A stretch of 64,000 nucleotides of DNA from the NCBI RefSeq assembly GCF_048213115.1, contig NZ_CP172404.1:2294001-2358000 (forward strand), in the 5' to 3' direction. Source of the DNA: Niveibacterium terrae. GTDB taxonomy: Bacteria > Pseudomonadota > Gammaproteobacteria > Burkholderiales > Rhodocyclaceae. Position numbers and translations under genes: made by a program. Under the pieces are notes generated by a model. It made no database searches. It was given only the letters and a program-made list of their open reading frames with translations, and had not been told where the DNA came from. Shown one piece after another: positions 60,708 to 64,000 of this stretch. Position 1 is the stretch's first letter. Each line of letters starts with the position of its first letter.

Positions 60708-60872
60708 ATGCCCCAGACCAACCAGCAGAAACGCAAAGCCCCGAGCCAGAGCACCCTGATCCGGGCCGTAGCCAGTTCCACCGCAGTGGAGACGGGCCTG
60801 AACGTACAAGCACTAGAACAAAAGCTTCAGCTCAAATCCCCGCGCTTTGCCCACATCAAGCTGGCTCGTTGA
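60708..60872 (+). CDS. Small basic protein, unknown
   Basis: 54 residues, basic N-terminus (QQKRKAPSQSTLIRAVASS) and a helical STAVETGLNVQALEQKLQLK stretch. Resembles short conserved hypothetical proteins of proteobacteria. Palindrome 60678-60696 lies just upstream. The frame is open to 60579, but the start at 60708 gives the conserved part. Confidence 0.45.
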   Translation: MPQTNQQKRKAPSQSTLIRAVASSTAVETGLNVQALEQKLQLKSPRFAHIKLAR

Positions 60873-61050
60873 GCTCGCCAAGCCCTCCGTCTGCAGCGTT
60901 CATCGTCTGCTGGACGCATTCGCACATCGGTACGTAGTTCATGCAAAGTCCGGCGTGGATGGCACTGATGTACCGGTCCTCCCCCGTTTCCCAGCAGCGA
61001 TAATCCAACGGAGCATGCTCCGCCTGAACCGCCTTCACACCCGCCAGCAA
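60856..61050 (-). CDS. Doubtful small minus-strand gene
   Basis: 64 codons from TTG 61050 with AAGG upstream; Cys-rich (AIHAGLCMNYVPMCECVQQT). It overlaps the end of the small plus-strand gene by 17 bases. Listed because nothing else explains this stretch. Confidence 0.25.
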   Translation of the reverse strand: MLAGVKAVQAEHAPLDYRCWETGEDRYISAIHAGLCMNYVPMCECVQQTMNAADGGLGELNEPA

Positions 61051-61090
61051 GCGTGCCTTGTCTCGTTGATTACCGCGTCAGCCCGGAAGG

Positions 61091-61221
61091 GTAGCGACGC
61101 ATTGAAAGCAGATGTACGATTCTGTCTAATCCAGAAGCAGCTCAACCAGCAAACCAAGACTGCAAGCCATTCTCCGTTACCCTGCCGCGCCTGGATAGGG
61201 AGAACGCGACAATGAAAGGCA
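61091..61221 (+). repeat. Accessory-region repeat, copy C (short form)
   Basis: Starts GTAGCGACGC, then GATGTACGATTCTG, CAAACCAAGACTGCAAGCC and ends near AATGAAAGGC. About 131 bp and collinear with copy A. Gene start 50 bases downstream. Confidence 0.75.
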
Positions 61222-61270
61222 GCCTCCCCCAATCATCCAGTTAACTTTCTGCAAATTAGGGAGAACCAGA

Positions 61271-61675
61271 ATGGGAGCATGGTCGCACGAGCCATTCGGC
61301 AACGATGACGCAAACGACTGGGCCTACGACCTGGAAAGCGTAAACGACCTCTCACTCGTTGAAACAGCCCTGGACCAAGCTCTTGAGGCCGAAGACTATC
61401 TCGAGGCGCCGGAGGCCTCCACTGCCGTCGCGGCAGTTGAAGTCTTGGCCAAGCTGCGGGGGAGAGGCACTCAAACCGATTCATACACCAAAAAGATCGA
61501 TGAATGGGTCAAGTCCGTTAACATCCAACCTGGCCCTGAACTCATTAAAAAGGCAATGCGCCTTCTTGCACGAGTTGTCAGTGAAAACTCCGAGTTAAAG
61601 GAGCTTTGGGATGAGGCTGGGCCAGACGAATGGGTGGCATCTATAACCGCTCTGCACAAGGCAATCAGTTCCTGA
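61271..61675 (+). CDS. DUF4259-domain protein
   Basis: 134 residues beginning MGAWSHEPFGNDDANDW, the hallmark start of DUF4259, and acidic throughout. AGGGAG upstream of ATG 61271. Often found in accessory and toxin-immunity contexts; function not known. It begins 50 bases after repeat copy C. Confidence 0.8.
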   Translation: MGAWSHEPFGNDDANDWAYDLESVNDLSLVETALDQALEAEDYLEAPEASTAVAAVEVLAKLRGRGTQTDSYTKKIDEWVKSVNIQPGPELIKKAMRLLARVVSENSELKELWDEAGPDEWVASITALHKAISS

Positions 61676-61789
61676 CAAGTCCGGCAACGGGACGCCAAAC
61701 TGCCGCGCAGCTTGGCATCCTCTGCCGCGCACCGGCGACGGTTACCTTTTCTTCAGGCACACAGGCTCGCGTCTCAGGCCCCAAATTCC

Positions 61790-62143
61790 ATGCACCTTGT
61801 CCTTAAGTCTGGCGAACGTTCGCTGGTCTCGCTATCAAATGACGAATTACTGGGAATCGTCAATGCATTGAATGAAGTGTGCAACGGCGTCGGCATCCCT
61901 GATGCCGCGTTTTCCACCCGCATTGGCGTGGATCGTGCCTTCCTTCAAGATCTCCAGCGGCAGTTACTCGCTCAGCCGCCTGAGCAACTGCTCCGGTATG
62001 AGCTTGTCAGCGTTTGGGCCGAGCCAACATCGTCGGTGATGGTACGTGCAGTCACGGCCTTCGGGGATCCGGTGGAGATGAACTCTTTGGAAGCGGCGCT
62101 TCTCGTCAGCCAACTCCAATCGGCCATCGAGGGGACATCGTGA
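61790..62143 (+). CDS. Small conserved protein of unknown function
   Basis: 117 residues from ATG 61790 (an upstream ATG at 61712 is possible). SLSNDELLGIVNALNEVCNGVGI and FSTRIGVDRAFLQDL recall a recurrent small hypothetical family. No signal or span. Not assigned. Confidence 0.6.
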   Translation: MHLVLKSGERSLVSLSNDELLGIVNALNEVCNGVGIPDAAFSTRIGVDRAFLQDLQRQLLAQPPEQLLRYELVSVWAEPTSSVMVRAVTAFGDPVEMNSLEAALLVSQLQSAIEGTS

Positions 62144-62288
62144 CCCGGCAAGGCCTGAAAAGCCAGCCAAGAAGCCATTGAGATCAGGTCTGCATCACAT
62201 CGAAATGATTGAATGCAAGACTTGACCCCGTTATGACCCCGTTAATGCACTCTTGTCAGGCGCGCCTAGCCAAACTAAGCAGCAACAA

Positions 62289-62331
62289 GACAGATTGGGC
62301 GCATTTTTGCTGTCTAAATTGAACGTTAGTC
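62289..62331 (+). repeat. attC-like right end before GNAT gene
   Basis: GACAG (62289-62293) and CTGTC (62310-62314) form a dyad, followed by AACGTTAGTC (62322-62331); the ATG is five bases on (62336). Cassette genes often begin like this after GTTRRRY, but the match is imperfect. Confidence 0.35.
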
Positions 62332-62335
62332 TCCG

Positions 62336-62770
62336 ATGGAACCACTGAGCTTCCGCCCCGCCACAGAGGCAGACGTACCGTTCTTGCTGGAACTGCGCCT
62401 AAAAACAATGAGACCGCACCTTGCGGCAGCGGGCATCGTCGCAACAGAAGCTGAACACCTATGCCGTATCCGCGCTGCATTTAATTGTGCTGAGGTGCTT
62501 CTTCAGGCGGGTAACCCCGTCGGTCTGCTCAAAGTTGTACGGGAAGCTCACCAGTGGGAACTCGTGCAAATTCAACTAGCACCTTCGATCCAGGGCAAGG
62601 GCTTTGGCACTATGCTTTTGCAGTCCTTGATCACGGAGGCTCGCTTGCAAAACGCGTCTCTGCGGCTCAGTGTTCTCAAGGCCAATCCTGCCAAGCACCT
62701 CTATGAGCGGCTGGGTTTCACCGTGCTTGCGGAAAAGACAGATGCCTATGAAATGGTGCTTGGCACCTAA
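62336..62770 (+). CDS. GNAT-family N-acetyltransferase (accessory region)
   Basis: 144 residues. Acetyl-CoA-binding PSIQGKGFGTMLLQSL and the closing NPAKHLYERLGFTVL are clear. Its stop codon lies inside ACCTAAC (62765-62771), the left end of an attC-like dyad. Acetyltransferases are frequent integron cassette cargo. Substrate unknown. Confidence 0.85.
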   Translation: MEPLSFRPATEADVPFLLELRLKTMRPHLAAAGIVATEAEHLCRIRAAFNCAEVLLQAGNPVGLLKVVREAHQWELVQIQLAPSIQGKGFGTMLLQSLITEARLQNASLRLSVLKANPAKHLYERLGFTVLAEKTDAYEMVLGT

Positions 62771-62834
62771 CCCCTCCACCGAGCGAAGAGGCTCACGCTG
62801 CGCTTGATCCTGCCACTCATCTCGAACATTAGGC
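62765..62834 (+). repeat. attC-like element between two small genes
   Basis: ACCTAAC at the left and ATTAGGC at the right (70 bp apart in total) are complementary over CCTAA/TTAGG, with CGAG/CTCG inside. The length and position (over the stop of one gene, nine bases before the start of the next) suit an integron recombination site. The right triplet is ATT, not the required GTT, so it may be decayed. Confidence 0.4.
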
Positions 62835-62842
62835 CTCACTCA

Positions 62843-63400
62843 ATGGTTCGAATCGACATCCGTCGGCTCGCACTGTCGTGTCTTCTTTCCGTCGCCATCT
62901 GCACGGAAGCGTTTGCAGAGGAGCCTCTGAAGTCATGCTCCAATCTCACGATCTATCAGTACCTCGACTCGCTAGATCAATACGCATTTCAGGCCAGTGT
63001 CTCAACAGACATTCGAGGCAGGGCTGGCTTCAGACCCGCCATCGTTGTGGAACTTACGGTTCCGTCACGGCCTGTCATCGCCGACTTCTCTGGAGAGGCG
63101 AACATCGCCGCTGAAAGCTACCAAGCAAGCCTTCGGCCGACTCGCGCCGAGTACTGGCTCATGGGGCAGTTCCCTCGCTCAGCAAATCCAGCCCCCGCAG
63201 TCCCGGAGTTCAAGTCGCGCGACACCAAAGGCGGCACGATGTACTTCCTCTTCTTCAAGGAGCCAGAGGAAGCCCCCCAAGAGTTTCGGTTGACGCTGGG
63301 CACCATCTCATACGATGGACGTAAAGCAGCTATACCTGAGCTTCGATTTCAGCGCTCAGCATCAGGCCCTGGAATTGTCTTGTGCGGCAATTCTCGGTGA
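62843..63400 (+). CDS. Exported protein of unknown function (accessory region)
   Basis: 185 residues with a signal peptide (ALSCLLSVAICTEAFA). Two Cys (KSCSN and VLCGN near the end). No recognised domain. Starts nine bases after the attC-like element. Confidence 0.7.
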   Translation: MVRIDIRRLALSCLLSVAICTEAFAEEPLKSCSNLTIYQYLDSLDQYAFQASVSTDIRGRAGFRPAIVVELTVPSRPVIADFSGEANIAAESYQASLRPTRAEYWLMGQFPRSANPAPAVPEFKSRDTKGGTMYFLFFKEPEEAPQEFRLTLGTISYDGRKAAIPELRFQRSASGPGIVLCGNSR

Positions 63401-63469
63401 GGCCTCCTCGTACCCCACCACAAACCAACTCAAAGGCACCTAAGCCTCTGCAGAGGCCAGCACAACAGG

Positions 63470-63644
63470 CTAGCGACGCTATGAAACCTGATGTACGCTT
63501 TTACCAAGCAACTAGATCACCTCGGTGTGCAGACTATCGTTCTGGTTGCGAATGGGCAGGCACCTGACCGACCAGCTGAAACGAGCGCAAGGACTTTCCT
63601 GGTGCCGAAAGACCAGCGCTAGAAAGCACCGGGCGGTGTTAGGC
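63470..63644 (+). repeat. Accessory-region repeat, copy D (long form)
   Basis: Starts CTAGCGACGC, GATGTACGCTTTT, and ends GCACCGGGCGGTGTTAGGC, 175 bp; a hairpin GGaCTTTC/GAAAGaCC matches that of copy B. The next gene begins 39 bases on. Confidence 0.75.
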
Positions 63645-63682
63645 TTCGAGACCGATTTCTATGAAAAAGTTAGGGCTTTCTC

Positions 63683-64000
63683 GTGTCAGCGCCCATTTCC
63701 GTTTTGTCCCTGCTTGGCTCTGTGACTCTATCCTACGCAACGGTTCCGCTTGTTCTCCGGGGGCTGCGATCGCAGGCTCCTGACATGTACCAACAGCTAG
63801 GCGCGCCTCGTTTTCATCAAATCTTTTCCCGTTACCCAGGACACTGGCGCATTCAATTGCGTTTCATACGCTTTTTACTCTCGGGGCGCGTTGCCGCAAA
63901 GACCAACGGCTGGCCGCGCGTTGCCGCCCTCATTTGCATGGTCGGCTTCGCCACGGCGTTGATCAGCATCGTCTTCCTAATTACCGCCGCAATCAACGCC
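63683..64000 (+). CDS. Small membrane protein, UspB-like layout (3' end outside window)
   Basis: A frame open to the window end (106 codons), starting at GTG 63683 with AGGG seven bases upstream. One hydrophobic stretch at ~5-24, LRGLRSQAPDMYQQLG, a basic middle and a second span at ~86-103. The layout recalls UspB (span, LR..P.LY.., span), but that is only a likeness. Follows repeat copy D. Confidence 0.55.
   Translation, partial: MSAPISVLSLLGSVTLSYATVPLVLRGLRSQAPDMYQQLGAPRFHQIFSRYPGHWRIQLRFIRFLLSGRVAAKTNGWPRVAALICMVGFATALISIVFLITAAINA

Noticed and set aside
62224..62247. GACCCCGTTA repeated twice in tandem
   Set aside because: Two short copies only, without context to support a site; may be chance or a decayed repeat.
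1..64000. CRISPR arrays, tRNA or rRNA genes, prophage or transposase genes
   Set aside because: I looked for regular repeat-spacer structure, tRNA-like cloverleaves and transposase motifs and recognised none.

Overview
The window reads as chromosome of a GC-rich Gram-negative bacterium, most likely a betaproteobacterium. This rests on the high GC, a 16-strand-type porin ending in Phe, a BtsS/BtsR-CstA module, nrdAB behind a cobalamin riboswitch, a LexA-boxed umuDC, and c-di-GMP and chemotaxis proteins in large number. No rRNA, tRNA or CRISPR was recognised. The genus is not decidable from what I can see.

Layout. 1-1.5 kb: AraC regulator and LysE exporter. 1.5-5.9 kb: btsS-btsR-cstA, a pyruvate-type sensing and uptake module with three direct repeats before cstA. 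6-8.3 kb: HupE-like permease, then a chemoreceptor on the minus strand. 8.4-21.3 kb: one long leftward pectin/galacturonate locus (uxaC-uxaA-uxaB-exuT-porin-polygalacturonase-gntR-kdgK-eda-ygjV). It holds every step from extracellular polygalacturonate through an outer-membrane porin and inner-membrane hexuronate carrier to KDPG cleavage, with a perfect 14-bp palindrome upstream of uxaC. 21.8-28.6 kb: orphan CHASE histidine kinase; threonine aldolase behind a highly structured leader that looks like an undescribed riboswitch; a soluble double-sensor CheW protein; a cold-shock/Excalibur fusion. 28.6-33 kb: DUF333 lipoprotein, hipBA, AraC regulator, small membrane and exported proteins. 33-39 kb: phosphodiesterase/alkaline-phosphatase-type lipoprotein, then cdaR divergent from an MFS carrier and glycerate kinase.

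39.4-43.5 kb: sigma70-type promoter, cobalamin riboswitch, nrdA (two ATP cones) and nrdB. 43.5-44.8 kb: array of ~30-bp repeats, then a ParD-like gene overlapping map, preceded by a 24-bp palindrome. 44.8-49.7 kb: hemerythrin-tailed diguanylate cyclase, umuC-umuD with an extended SOS palindrome, and a solute-binding-domain diguanylate cyclase. 49.8-57.3 kb: LysR/DoxX/pirin group, glyoxalase-like protein, metallophosphoesterase, L-serine dehydratase, EamA permease, YfcH-type epimerase.

57.3-64 kb is different in character: lower GC, small mostly plus-strand genes of unknown function, and four diverged copies of a 131-176 bp repeat. Each copy ends 34-66 bp before a gene. Two copies end in GTTAGGC, and a 70-bp attC-like dyad lies between two other genes. 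I read this as a probable integron-type cassette array or related mobile accessory region whose integrase lies outside the window.
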